Assembly (NCBI GenBank): GCA_964521285.1 | Contig: CAZFQS010000055.1 | Location: forward strand, 1-9,362 | Direction of reading: 5' to 3' | DNA length: 9,362 nt | DNA from: G020354785 sp964521285 | GTDB taxonomy: Bacteria > Bacteroidota > Bacteroidia > Bacteroidales > UBA10428 | Shown here: positions 1 to 7,616 of the stretch, in pieces | Numbering within the stretch: position 1 is the stretch's first letter | Layout of the letters: every line of letters begins with the position of its first letter | The notes under the pieces: generated by a model | Database searches by the model: none | Seen by the model: the letters and a program-made list of their open reading frames with translations, nothing else | What the model was told of the DNA's origin: nothing | Translations under genes and position numbers: made by a program

Positions 1-2
1 AA

Positions 3-167
3 TCAAAAAAATTCTTTAATATTGTTCAGGGTGTCCCAATGACGAAAACAGGAGCGGTAATTTATTGGAATAAAATTACCAATTGCTATGCTGGTTTATT
101 GCTGAGAGTTGATTATTTAAGATTTGACAAATTGAGTCGGTTTATTTTAAATTGTAATAATACCTAA
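3..167 (+). CDS. possible 3' end of an unrecognised gene (5' end outside window)
   Basis: One frame stays open from base 3 to a TAA at 165-167, giving about 54 codons that end in ...RFILNCNNT. The other two forward frames close quickly (TGA at 40-42, TAA at 17-19), so this is the only forward frame that could carry an incoming gene. The peptide has an ordinary mix of hydrophobic and charged residues, but I recognise no family or motif in it. In sequence this AT-rich an open run of this length could arise by chance a few percent of the time, so the support is weak. If real, its stop lies 39 bp before the GT39 gene and the two could be cotranscribed. The alternative is plain intergenic DNA. Confidence 0.25.
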   Translation, partial: SKKFFNIVQGVPMTKTGAVIYWNKITNCYAGLLLRVDYLRFDKLSRFILNCNNT

Positions 168-203
168 AATATAATATCAAAAAACTTAAAACCTAAAATA
201 TAA
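162..203. repeat. 13-nt direct repeat, 29-nt period, just upstream of the GT39 start
   Basis: The 13-mer acctaaaatataa occurs at 162-174 and again at 191-203, separated by 16 nt of A-rich sequence. The first copy contains the TAA that closes the possible upstream frame. The second ends 4 nt before the GTG start at 207. It could be a small tandem duplication, a binding site pair or chance in AT-rich DNA. No function is implied. Confidence 0.5.
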
Positions 204-206
204 ACC

Positions 207-1802
207 GTGAAGACAATCAAACAAATCCTTCTTCGTCCCTACCTGTATATTTTTATTGTATTGATTGGGATAATTCTAAAATTTTACCGCATAGATCAAA
301 AATTATTTTGGTTTGATGAGGTTTGCACAGTTCAGCATACTTCCGGTATTCCTGACAGTGAATATCCCGGATTGATTCCATTAAATGAAATAAAAAACAT
401 CAGTTTCTACAATGATCTGTACCATTTGAATAAACAGAATTATACAATAGGCGCACAATTAAAAGGTTTGTTTTCATCAACTCAACTTACACCTTTGCAC
501 TATTCTTTATTAATAATCTGGTACCGCATCGTTGGAGACGATTATTCTGATTACCGGTTATTTGGGGTATTTATCTTTATTTTAACCCTGCCTTTTTTCT
601 TTCTGTTGGCAAGAATACTTTTTAAATCGAATCTGGCCGGATGTGTGGCAGTGAGTATGTATGCCATATCTCCATATATTAATCTGTTTACACAGGAGGC
701 CAGGTATTATATATTGTGGTCCTTTTATTTGATCGTATTACATTATCTGCTTTTACAGTTAATTCAACACAATAGTATCAGGTGGTGGATAGCGTATTCA
801 CTCATAGCAGTCTTTGCTATGTATACGTCTCCATTTTCAGGCATAATTATTTTTGGACATTTAATATACATATGGTTCTTTAAAAAAGACCTCCGGCTGG
901 TCTATTATATCAATCTGCTAATTGTTCTTGTAGCCTATCTGCCATGGATCTATTCCATGTCCATCCACCGTAGTCAAATTATTTCATCTATGTCGTGGCA
1001 TTCCATTGATCACAGTATACCTTTCTGGATGCCTTTAATGGGTCAGATTTTATATATGATCAGCATCTTTGTATCTAAACTTGACTATTTTGAAGCATTT
1101 GATCAGCCTTCCGATGATCTTTCTCCCGGATTATTAAGCGCTTTTATTTTAAACCTCCTGGTGTTGACTTTACTAATCATTTCATTTATTTATCTTTTCC
1201 GGAAATCAAAAAAAGAAACGAATTATTTTTTGCTGCTGATTATCCTTCCGGGGCTCATATTATTTTATATTTTGGATATAACAAGAAATGGTATTACTTC
1301 CTGGTGGTGGCGATACTTTATTTTTACTTCAGCAGGCATATTTCTTATAATGACCCATTTATTATTCAAAAAGATAGAACAAGGGAATCTTTTTTATTCA
1401 GCTATATATATGGGTCTTGTGGTCATAGGAATAATTTCTATTTTGACCATCTCAAAATCCAGGAACTGGTACATTGGTAGGCAGCAGGTGTATATCGAAG
1501 ATGCACTCCTTATATCAAAGGCTGAGAAACCGTTGCTAATAACAGATTATTCATTCCGGATAGGTATGGTGGATTTTATGGTTGTTTTAATCGAATGCGA
1601 CTCAGAAAATATTGATATTCTGCATGCTTCTCCCGATATTGAAAACATGGAAGAAAAGTTATTCGATAAGGATTATTCTGAAATATATGTTTTTCATGCA
1701 TCTGAAAAGCTGATCGAAAATTTAAAATCACAGTTTGGTGCGAGAATGGATTCATTAAAAGTTGAAGGAATTTCTCCTATGTGGCAAATAAATATTGATT
1801 AA
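207..1802 (+). CDS. GT39/ArnT-like polytopic membrane glycosyltransferase
   Basis: Predicted inner-membrane glycosyltransferase (531 aa) of the PMT/ArnT-like superfamily, whose members transfer a sugar from a polyprenyl-phosphate donor to an acceptor on the periplasmic face. After a first membrane helix (about residues 12-28) comes W-F-D-E (35-38), the acidic motif at the start of the first large periplasmic loop. T-P-L-H-Y (95-99), S-P-Y...Q-E-A-R-Y-Y (155-168) and Y-L-P-W (244-247) are further family landmarks. I count about 11-13 hydrophobic segments up to about residue 415, then a soluble tail of about 110 residues. The start is GTG at 207: an in-frame TAA lies only 6 bp upstream, the next in-frame Met is deep inside the protein (residue 151), and M-K-T-I-K-Q gives a normal positively charged N-terminus. 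No SD-like site is visible. The acceptor cannot be told; lipid A, an envelope glycan or a protein are all possible. It is a biosynthetic gene, unlike those downstream. Confidence 0.85.
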   Translation: MKTIKQILLRPYLYIFIVLIGIILKFYRIDQKLFWFDEVCTVQHTSGIPDSEYPGLIPLNEIKNISFYNDLYHLNKQNYTIGAQLKGLFSSTQLTPLHYSLLIIWYRIVGDDYSDYRLFGVFIFILTLPFFFLLARILFKSNLAGCVAVSMYAISPYINLFTQEARYYILWSFYLIVLHYLLLQLIQHNSIRWWIAYSLIAVFAMYTSPFSGIIIFGHLIYIWFFKKDLRLVYYINLLIVLVAYLPWIYSMSIHRSQIISSMSWHSIDHSIPFWMPLMGQILYMISIFVSKLDYFEAFDQPSDDLSPGLLSAFILNLLVLTLLIISFIYLFRKSKKETNYFLLLIILPGLILFYILDITRNGITSWWWRYFIFTSAGIFLIMTHLLFKKIEQGNLFYSAIYMGLVVIGIISILTISKSRNWYIGRQQVYIEDALLISKAEKPLLITDYSFRIGMVDFMVVLIECDSENIDILHASPDIENMEEKLFDKDYSEIYVFHASEKLIENLKSQFGARMDSLKVEGISPMWQINID

Positions 1803-1834
1803 TTTTTCTTAAAATGAAATCGCCCATCCTGCAC

Positions 1835-1869
1835 ATATTTGCGAACTGATAGAAGCAAATGTTCTTTTT
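1835..1869 (+). terminator. weak intrinsic-terminator-like hairpin after the GT39 gene
   Basis: An inverted repeat, atttgc (1837-1842) and gcaaat (1855-1860), can be extended by a G-U and an A-U pair to an 8-bp stem (1835-1862) with a 12-nt loop. It is followed by a T-rich run, ttcttttt. It begins 33 bp after the GT39 stop. The stem is AT-rich and the loop large, so it would be a weak terminator, but the place and the T-run fit the end of the GT39 transcript. Confidence 0.35.
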
Positions 1870-2084
1870 GTATTAAATAAGTTGAATTTTATTGTCTGAA
1901 AAATAAAATTACTATTGTTAATATTACTTTGGATACCCGTATTTTTCATCCTCGAAATTTAAAAAATCATAATGAACATATTTTTAATTATTGTGATTCT
2001 GGTATTTTGGTCGAAGCTGGCTTTCCGGATTTAATTCTCCTGATTACAATTAATATTTATAAATTAGGTCTAAAATTATTAATT

Positions 2085-4580
2085 ATGAAAAAATATTCAA
2101 TTATTTTAAGCCTGATATTAATACACATACATTCTGTAAATGTCTGCTCTGAGGAACCGGCAGTCCGGCAACATTTGCTGATGGATTACAACTGGAAATT
2201 TATATTGTCTGATGTAAAAGATGCGGAAAAACAGAATTTTAACGATAGCCAGTGGCAGACAGTTAATCTGCCACATGACTGGAGTATTGAAGGTGAATTT
2301 AAAGACGACGCCCCAACAGGAGGAAGCGGTGGTTATCTTCCTGCTGGTATAGGATGGTATCGTAAACATTTCATCTTGTCAGAAATTTTGGAAAAGCAAA
2401 ATTTCCGTATTGAATTTGATGGTGTGTATATGAACAGCGATGTTTGGACCAACGGACATCATCTGGGCAAACATCCCTATGGTTATACAAGCTTTTACTA
2501 CGATCTCACCCCTTATATTAAAAAAGGGGAGAATATAATTGCAGTCAGGGTAGATAACTCAATTCAGCCCAACAGTCGCTGGTATTCGGGGTCCGGTATT
2601 TATCGCCATGTGTGGTTAAATATTACCGGACCTGTCCATATAGCTCAGTGGGGTACATATATTACAACACCTGAAGTAGATTCAACATCTGCAATAGTCA
2701 GTGTCCGCACTTCAATTGAAAACAATCTCCCGTCCGCAAAAAATATAATGTTGCGGTCGGTTGTTAAAAATGAATCTGGCAAGGAAGTGGCATTTATTGA
2801 AACACCAGTTTCACTTGAATCATTAAGCAAGACAGATATAGAGCAGACAATAAAAATAGCTTCTCCTGCACTGTGGTCGGTAGAGACACCGTCAATATAT
2901 ACCGTGCATTCATCAATATCAGAGGGAACAAAAATAAATGATAATCTTTTTACCCCATTTGGTATTCGTAAAATTGAATATGATAAAGACAAAGGATTCC
3001 TTCTGAACGGAAAGCATGTAAAGATGAATGGTGTTTGCCTGCATCACGATGCCGGATGTCTTGGAGCCGCAGTCCCGGAACCGGCATGGAGAAGGCGTTT
3101 GCAGCTGCTAAAAGAAATGGGTTGTAATGCCATACGGACATCGCATAATCCCATGGCCCCCGAATTTCTTGATCTTTGCGATGAAATGGGATTCCTGGTA
3201 ATAGATGAAGCATTTGATGAATGGGAAGAGCCAAAAGGCCAGATAGAACACGGGTATCATGAATATTTTGCTGAATATGGACATTCAGATTTGATTTCTA
3301 TGATTCACTGGGATCGTAATCATCCGTCTGTTGTATTATGGAGTGCTGGCAATGAAGTCCATGAACAGGTAACAGAAAGGGGGCAGGAAGTCCTGGGAGA
3401 GCTACTGGAAATCTTTCATAAGGAGGATCCGACAAGGCCGGTAACGGTGGGAAATGATAAGATTGCTGCAGATGACGGAGCAACCAAAATTCCATTTCTT
3501 GAAATGCAGGATGTTGTCGGATATAATTACGCTGACCGCTGGCATGAACGCAGGGAGCTTCCCTATAGCATTGACAGGCATGATCATCCTGCCTGGAAAA
3601 TGATAGGTACGGAAGATGTTTCCATTCGGGGTATCCGTGGCAAATATTCCCTGGAGCACGATAAATTACCTTCGTGGCCGGGCTTTTCAAGAGATTACAG
3701 AACAAGCATGTTACGCGCTGAGAGATTATGGAAATTCACTTCATTACATGATTTTATAATCGGTAATTTTATTTGGACCGGTATTGATTATCTGGGGGAA
3801 GCACGCTGGCCGAATAAAAATTCCAGTTCAGGAGTTATAGATATTTGTGGTTTTCCCAAGGATGGTTATTACTTTTATCAAAGCCAATGGACCGGCAAAC
3901 CGATGATACATCTTTTCCCTCACTGGAACTGGGAGGGTTATGAAGGGCATGTTATACCTGTAATTGTATATACTAATTGTGATAGTGTTGAACTTTTCCT
4001 TAACGGCAAATCTTTTGGCACTAAATCTTATGTGTTTCCGCAGCAGGGCAATTCAGGAAGCTGGAATAAATATGACAAGCCATTTATTAACGCAACTACA
4101 TCGGACTTGCATCTATCATGGGATGTGCCTTATGAACCGGGGACCTTGAAAGCAACAGGTAAAAAAGGTGGAAAAATTGTCTGCACAAAAGAAATTCGTA
4201 CAACATCAAGTCCGGCTGCTCTCCGTTTAACGGCTGACAAAAATGTTATTACTGCAGATGCACAGGATATTGTACATGTTAAAGTAGAGATTATAGATGA
4301 GAACGGATTGGTCGTTCCGGATGCAAGTAACCTGGTAGAATTCAAAGTTGAGGGTGAAGGTATATTGGCTGGCACTGATAATGGCAATCCTCAGGATAAA
4401 ACTCCGATGAAAAATAACCAGCGCAGTACCTTCAATGGGCTGGCACTGGCTGTAATCCAATCGACCAAAAAAGGCGGTAATATTCGACTAATTGCTGTTT
4501 CTGAAAATCTTAAAGGCGATGTTTTGCAAATTTTTTCGCAAAAACCGGACAATGCTGCGATTACAATTAACGGCAAATAA
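2085..4580 (+). CDS. GH2 family glycoside hydrolase (beta-galactosidase-like, DUF4982 type), exported
   Basis: Retaining exo-glycosidase of family GH2, 831 aa, most likely removing a terminal beta-linked sugar (galactose is the commonest guess) from oligosaccharides in the periplasm. Order of domains: signal peptide (about 1-22), jelly-roll sugar-binding domain (about 25-185, with L-P-H-D-W and G-W-Y-R-K), Ig-like domain (about 190-295), TIM barrel (about 300-605), DUF4982-like domain (about 612-705) and a C-terminal Ig-like domain (about 709-815). Catalytic residues are in place: acid/base E424 in W-S-A-G-N-E and nucleophile E510 in I-G-T-E-D; R-T-S-H-N-P is at 351-356. At the loop where beta-glucuronidases carry N-x-K this protein has N-K-N (577-579), which argues against glucuronidase. 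ATG 2085 is preferred because it gives a signal peptide; the frame stays open upstream to a TTG at 1929, but those 52 residues look non-coding. C21 has Val before it, so a lipoprotein is unlikely. True substrate unknown. Confidence 0.9.
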   Translation: MKKYSIILSLILIHIHSVNVCSEEPAVRQHLLMDYNWKFILSDVKDAEKQNFNDSQWQTVNLPHDWSIEGEFKDDAPTGGSGGYLPAGIGWYRKHFILSEILEKQNFRIEFDGVYMNSDVWTNGHHLGKHPYGYTSFYYDLTPYIKKGENIIAVRVDNSIQPNSRWYSGSGIYRHVWLNITGPVHIAQWGTYITTPEVDSTSAIVSVRTSIENNLPSAKNIMLRSVVKNESGKEVAFIETPVSLESLSKTDIEQTIKIASPALWSVETPSIYTVHSSISEGTKINDNLFTPFGIRKIEYDKDKGFLLNGKHVKMNGVCLHHDAGCLGAAVPEPAWRRRLQLLKEMGCNAIRTSHNPMAPEFLDLCDEMGFLVIDEAFDEWEEPKGQIEHGYHEYFAEYGHSDLISMIHWDRNHPSVVLWSAGNEVHEQVTERGQEVLGELLEIFHKEDPTRPVTVGNDKIAADDGATKIPFLEMQDVVGYNYADRWHERRELPYSIDRHDHPAWKMIGTEDVSIRGIRGKYSLEHDKLPSWPGFSRDYRTSMLRAERLWKFTSLHDFIIGNFIWTGIDYLGEARWPNKNSSSGVIDICGFPKDGYYFYQSQWTGKPMIHLFPHWNWEGYEGHVIPVIVYTNCDSVELFLNGKSFGTKSYVFPQQGNSGSWNKYDKPFINATTSDLHLSWDVPYEPGTLKATGKKGGKIVCTKEIRTTSSPAALRLTADKNVITADAQDIVHVKVEIIDENGLVVPDASNLVEFKVEGEGILAGTDNGNPQDKTPMKNNQRSTFNGLALAVIQSTKKGGNIRLIAVSENLKGDVLQIFSQKPDNAAITINGK

Positions 4581-4595
4581 CATACGAAATAAGTC

Positions 4596-4617
4596 ATTTA
4601 GCAGGAAATTGCTAAAT
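4596..4617 (+). terminator. perfect 8-bp stem-loop after the GH2 gene
   Basis: atttagca (4596-4603) and tgctaaat (4610-4617) form a perfect 8-bp stem around a 6-nt loop, starting 15 bp after the GH2 stop. The following ttgctttg is only moderately T-rich, so termination would be leaky. The 3' arm overlaps the TAAATTTG box described separately, so the structure could equally be an operator or processing site rather than a terminator. Confidence 0.4.
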
Positions 4618-4620
4618 TTG
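4613..4620 (+). promoter_or_regulatory. candidate Bacteroidota -7 box (TAAATTTG) upstream of the GH13 gene
   Basis: TAAATTTG matches the Bacteroidota sigma-ABfr -7 consensus TAnnTTTG. No TTG sits at the expected distance upstream for a -33 element, so the match alone is not proof. It gains weight because the surrounding block of about 20 bp (4611-4631) recurs almost unchanged upstream of the next lipoprotein gene (6131-6150). A start point near 4627 would leave a leader of about 115 nt before the GH13 ATG at 4742. Confidence 0.35.
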
Positions 4621-4741
4621 CTTTGAGTATTAAATTAGAATATTTGTGATTTGATTTTATGGGAGTTTAAAGTACCAGACAACTAACATCTCAAAACCAT
4701 TAGTGACAAGTAAATAAAAAGTTAATTTGAACTTAATTAAA

Positions 4742-6130
4742 ATGAAATCAAAAATCATCCGTTGCTCAATATTTTTTTATGTTATTTATCTTCTGATAAT
4801 ATTAATAAGCTGCAGCAAGGAAGAAGAAACTATCCCGACACCAAAGCCTTCTGGTTCTAATGATACAACGCATTATGATGACCCTTTTTCAGATGTGCCA
4901 AATACCTCTGATATTATTATGTATGAAATCAATGAAAGGGCATTTAGTGCATCCGGAGATTTTGCGGGTATATCAGAACGCCTGGATTCAATCAGGACTT
5001 TGGGTGTAAATGTGATCTGGCTTATGCCTATTCATCCCATTGGGGAGATAAATTCAGTCAACTCACCTTACTGTATTAAAGATTACAAAGATGTTAATCC
5101 TGAGTATGGTGATATGGAAGACCTGCAAAATCTGGTGAGAGAAGCCCATAATAGAGACATGGCAGTAATACTCGATTGGGTAGCCAATCATACATCGTGG
5201 GACAATAATTGGATTCAAAATAAATCCTGGTATACACAGGATGCAGATGGTAATATCATTCATCCGGCAGGAACTAACTGGGAGGATGTAGCTGATCTCA
5301 ATTTTGACAATGCCCAAATGCGGCTGGAAATGATTAATGCCATGAAATACTGGATACTTAATGCAAATATTGATGGATACCGGTGTGATGCTGCAGATTT
5401 TGTACCATATTCATTTTGGAGTCAGGCAATTGATTCGCTGGAAAATATGCCTGATCGAAATATTATTTTGTTAGCTGAAGGAGCCCGGGCTGATCATTTT
5501 AATGCCGGCTTTCAAATGACTTTTAGCTGGGATTTTTACAATAAGAATATCAATGTGTTTCAGAGTGGTCAATCAGCAACGGGCTTTTACCAGACACACC
5601 AGAACGAATATAGAAATATTCCGGATGGACTGCATAAGCTACGTTTTACTTCCAACCATGACAAATGTGCCTGGGAGGACACACCATTAGTATTATTTGG
5701 AGGAAAAGAAGCCTCAATGGCCGCTTTTGCTATTACAGTTTACATGGGTGGTGTTCCATTGATATATAACGGACAGGAAGTCGGTTGTCCGATTAAATTA
5801 CCATTTTTTAGTAACTCCCAAATTGACTGGTCTATAAATGCTGATATGTTTCATGAATATAAGAGGATTCTGGGTCTTCGCAATTCGAATATTGCATTAA
5901 GGAGCGGAGCATTAGAGGAATTCTCAAACGATGATGTTGTTGTTTTTACACGCAAATCTTCTGACAATGAAGTTCTGGTCCTTGTCAATACACGCAGTGA
6001 AACAAAAACGTTTGAATTTCCGTTAAATATACAGAATACAACCTGGCAGGATGCTGGTAATGGCACATCTGTTACGTTGAATAGTACCATAGCCTTAAAT
6101 GCTTTTGAATATTATATTTTTATAAAATAA
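4742..6130 (+). CDS. GH13 alpha-amylase-family lipoprotein, probably surface-exposed
   Basis: Retaining alpha-glycoside hydrolase or transglycosylase of family GH13, 462 aa, expected to act on starch-like or related alpha-glucan chains. The N-terminus is a lipoprotein signal ending L-I-S-C (Cys24), followed by S-K-E-E-E, which fits the Bacteroidota lipoprotein export signal that sends lipoproteins to the cell surface. A tether rich in Pro, Ser and acidic residues runs to about residue 55, then the barrel to about 385 and a short beta-domain C. All four conserved regions are visible: D-W-V-A-N-H (145-150), G-Y-R-C-D (nucleophile D216), L-L-A-E-G (acid/base E246) and S-N-H-D (D307). No carbohydrate-binding module is fused. 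ATG 4742 is chosen over a TTG 15 bp upstream because it gives the standard M-K-S-K lipoprotein start. The LamG gene follows after 63 bp and may be cotranscribed. Subfamily and exact bond cannot be read from sequence. Confidence 0.92.
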   Translation: MKSKIIRCSIFFYVIYLLIILISCSKEEETIPTPKPSGSNDTTHYDDPFSDVPNTSDIIMYEINERAFSASGDFAGISERLDSIRTLGVNVIWLMPIHPIGEINSVNSPYCIKDYKDVNPEYGDMEDLQNLVREAHNRDMAVILDWVANHTSWDNNWIQNKSWYTQDADGNIIHPAGTNWEDVADLNFDNAQMRLEMINAMKYWILNANIDGYRCDAADFVPYSFWSQAIDSLENMPDRNIILLAEGARADHFNAGFQMTFSWDFYNKNINVFQSGQSATGFYQTHQNEYRNIPDGLHKLRFTSNHDKCAWEDTPLVLFGGKEASMAAFAITVYMGGVPLIYNGQEVGCPIKLPFFSNSQIDWSINADMFHEYKRILGLRNSNIALRSGALEEFSNDDVVVFTRKSSDNEVLVLVNTRSETKTFEFPLNIQNTTWQDAGNGTSVTLNSTIALNAFEYYIFIK

Positions 6131-6132
6131 GC

Positions 6133-6140
6133 TAAATTTG
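6133..6140 (+). promoter_or_regulatory. candidate -7 box (TAAATTTG) between GH13 and LamG genes
   Basis: A second TAAATTTG begins 2 bp after the GH13 stop. The stretch 6131-6150 matches 4611-4631 at 19 of 20 aligned positions with one single-base gap. A start point near 6147 would leave a leader of about 47 nt before the ATG at 6194. The nearest upstream TTG (6105-6107) is 25 bp away, slightly too far for a typical -33 element, so promoter function is uncertain. Confidence 0.35.
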
Positions 6141-6193
6141 TTTAAGTATTTATAAAAGTTAGGCTCCATACAAAAAAAATAAATAATATAATC

Positions 6194-7396
6194 ATGAAAA
6201 AAATAACTGTTCCGGGCTGGATAGCTTTTCTAATGTTATCATTAACATTATCCTGTTCGAAGAAGGATATTGACAAAAGCGATTTATCCAAAGGAGAATT
6301 GAGTTTAAATTTCTCTTTAGGCAGTGAGATAAAATCCACGGCTGGTGAAGATATTGTAACATGTGTGCCGGCGGCAATATATATTACAATTAAAGATTCA
6401 GATTCAAAGCTTGTAATTAATACAAAAAGAATTAAACTTATTAAGATGGGAGACGAATATATTACTGAACATATTGAACTGACTGAAGGCATTTATACAG
6501 TTGAAGATTTTCTTGTTGTAGATGATAATGATTCAGTTTTGTATCTGACTCCAAAAATAAATTCTGATTTTCAGGACCTGGTTGAAAATCCTTTACCGGT
6601 AGCATTTGAAATTTCAGCTGATAATATTACAAATGTGGAGCTTGAAGTAATACCTGCAAATCTTGGTAAGCCTGTTCAGTTTGGATATGCTACTTTTTCA
6701 TTTAAAATTGTAAATACGCTTGAAAAAGGACTTGTAGTTTATTTTCCATTTAATAGTAATATTTCTGAGGAGAGTGAAAATAGCTATCCGTTTACAGCAG
6801 ACGGTATTAGTTTAACATATGATAGATTTGAAAAGCCAGATCAGGCTGCTTTTTTCGATGGTTCAGGAGTTAGTATTAATTTAAATAATGACCAGCCTGT
6901 TATTTTATCAAATACATTTACTATTTCAGTCTGGGTAATGATGTATGGTCCGGGAGGGGGCGTTGATTATCCAAGGAATGTTATATTTCAGCAAAGAGAT
7001 GATGATGCTTCAGACAATGCCAGCTCAACGATAGTATTTGAATCAGAGGACAAGGACGGGCAAATTGAATTTACAATAAGATCCAGTATTAACGAACAGG
7101 CAGAAACAGGAACACTCGAATCACAAGCCCCGGGTTATGAAAAATGGCATCACTATGCAGCAGTTCTTGATGTTGAAAAAATGATGAAGGTATATCTGGA
7201 TGGATTATTAATAGCTGATACACTGTTTACGCAAACCGGGGATTTTACAACTTCAATTGACCATGTAGATATTGGTATTCATACATTTACGGGAAATCAA
7301 TTAAAAGGGGCACTATATGGTCGTATGGATGACTTTAGAATATATAACAGAGCTTTGACACATCAAGAGATTTATAGTCTGTATAAGTCAGATTAA
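6194..7396 (+). CDS. LamG/concanavalin-like domain lipoprotein, candidate glycan-binding protein
   Basis: Predicted lipoprotein of 400 aa with no catalytic domain I can recognise. The signal peptide ends T-L-S-C (Cys21); S-K-K-D-I-D follows, less acidic than in the neighbouring GH13 protein, so surface display is possible but less sure. Residues about 33-175 form a beta-rich domain I cannot name: strands such as A-I-Y-I-T-I-K-D, then G-I-Y-T-V-E-D-F-L-V-V-D and a closing F-G-Y-A-T-F-S-F-K-I-V. Residues about 179-400 are a LamG-type jelly roll (Laminin_G_3-like): G-L-V-V-Y-F-P-F opens it, F-T-I-S-V-W-V, K-W-H-H-Y-A-A-V-L-D and V-Y-L-D-G are core strands, and D-D-F-R-I-Y-N-R-A-L closes it. Such domains often bind carbohydrate or other ligands. 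Its place 63 bp after a GH13 lipoprotein gene suggests a surface glycan-binding role like SusE/SusF, by position only. An adhesin or structural role is the alternative. Confidence 0.85.
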   Translation: MKKITVPGWIAFLMLSLTLSCSKKDIDKSDLSKGELSLNFSLGSEIKSTAGEDIVTCVPAAIYITIKDSDSKLVINTKRIKLIKMGDEYITEHIELTEGIYTVEDFLVVDDNDSVLYLTPKINSDFQDLVENPLPVAFEISADNITNVELEVIPANLGKPVQFGYATFSFKIVNTLEKGLVVYFPFNSNISEESENSYPFTADGISLTYDRFEKPDQAAFFDGSGVSINLNNDQPVILSNTFTISVWVMMYGPGGGVDYPRNVIFQQRDDDASDNASSTIVFESEDKDGQIEFTIRSSINEQAETGTLESQAPGYEKWHHYAAVLDVEKMMKVYLDGLLIADTLFTQTGDFTTSIDHVDIGIHTFTGNQLKGALYGRMDDFRIYNRALTHQEIYSLYKSD

Positions 7397-7443
7397 CACG
7401 AAGCACAACACAATATTAAAAATAAGCATAATACCTGTTATGC

Positions 7444-7461
7444 AAAGGATTTTAATCCTTT
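7444..7461. repeat. inverted repeat aaaggatt-tt-aatccttt after the LamG gene
   Basis: Two 8-nt arms, aaaggatt and aatccttt, flank 2 nt; as RNA this would fold as a 7-bp stem with a 4-nt loop. It starts 47 bp after the LamG stop and is followed by catagttttg, a poor T-run. It could be a weak terminator or a dyad operator. The first 13 nt (aaaggattttaat) recur at 7772-7784, inside the first codons of the GH63-like gene. Confidence 0.5.
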
Positions 7462-7587
7462 CATAGTTTTGCCTGGTTTAAAAGTGATTTGAACTCAACA
7501 GTCTGCTCTTTCACATACCAAGAGTGTTATTTAGTAATAAATGATATTGCTAATCAAGTTAAGATAGGCAGTATTTTTTCGCAGTCG

Positions 7588-7616
7588 TTGGATTATATTA
7601 AATTTTAATAATTTTG
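7588..7616 (+). promoter_or_regulatory. candidate Bacteroidota promoter for the GH63-like gene
   Basis: TTG at 7588-7590 and TAATTTTG at 7609-7616 match the -33 (TTG) and -7 (TAnnTTTG) elements of Bacteroidota housekeeping promoters with an 18-bp spacer, inside the accepted range. Transcription would start near 7622 and leave a leader of about 145 nt. It is the only candidate in the window where both elements are present at proper spacing. Confidence 0.45.

Noticed and set aside
119..126. AAGATTTG as a -7 box for the GT39 gene
   Set aside because: It mismatches the first conserved T and lacks a spaced -33 element.
1921..1934. TTACTTTG as a -7 box for the GH2 gene
   Set aside because: It mismatches TAnnTTTG at the conserved A and has no TTG at proper spacing; I could not find a convincing GH2 promoter.
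1929..2084. In-frame 52-codon N-terminal extension of the GH2 protein starting at TTG
   Set aside because: It would bury a normal signal peptide in the interior, and its residues show no domain character. ATG 2085 gives the expected exported GH2.
3964..4149. Plus-strand ORF of 61 codons inside the GH2 gene
   Set aside because: It is out of frame with the DUF4982-like region of the GH2 protein, which is intact there; no independent support.
2085..4580. GH2 protein as a lipoprotein anchored at Cys21
   Set aside because: The residue before the Cys is Val and the preceding residues are V-N, so the lipobox is not acceptable.
2118..4597. Several minus-strand ORFs of 68-135 codons inside the GH2 gene
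   Set aside because: They lie antisense to well-supported coding sequence, have no recognisable domains and mirror its codon structure.
4727..4741. TTG start 15 bp upstream of the GH13 ATG
   Set aside because: ATG 4742 gives a standard charged n-region followed by the lipobox; the extra five residues add nothing.
6142..6492. Minus-strand hydrophobic ORF of 116 codons overlapping the LamG gene start
   Set aside because: Its hydrophobicity follows from the AT-rich complement of the lipoprotein's beginning; the plus-strand gene is much better supported.
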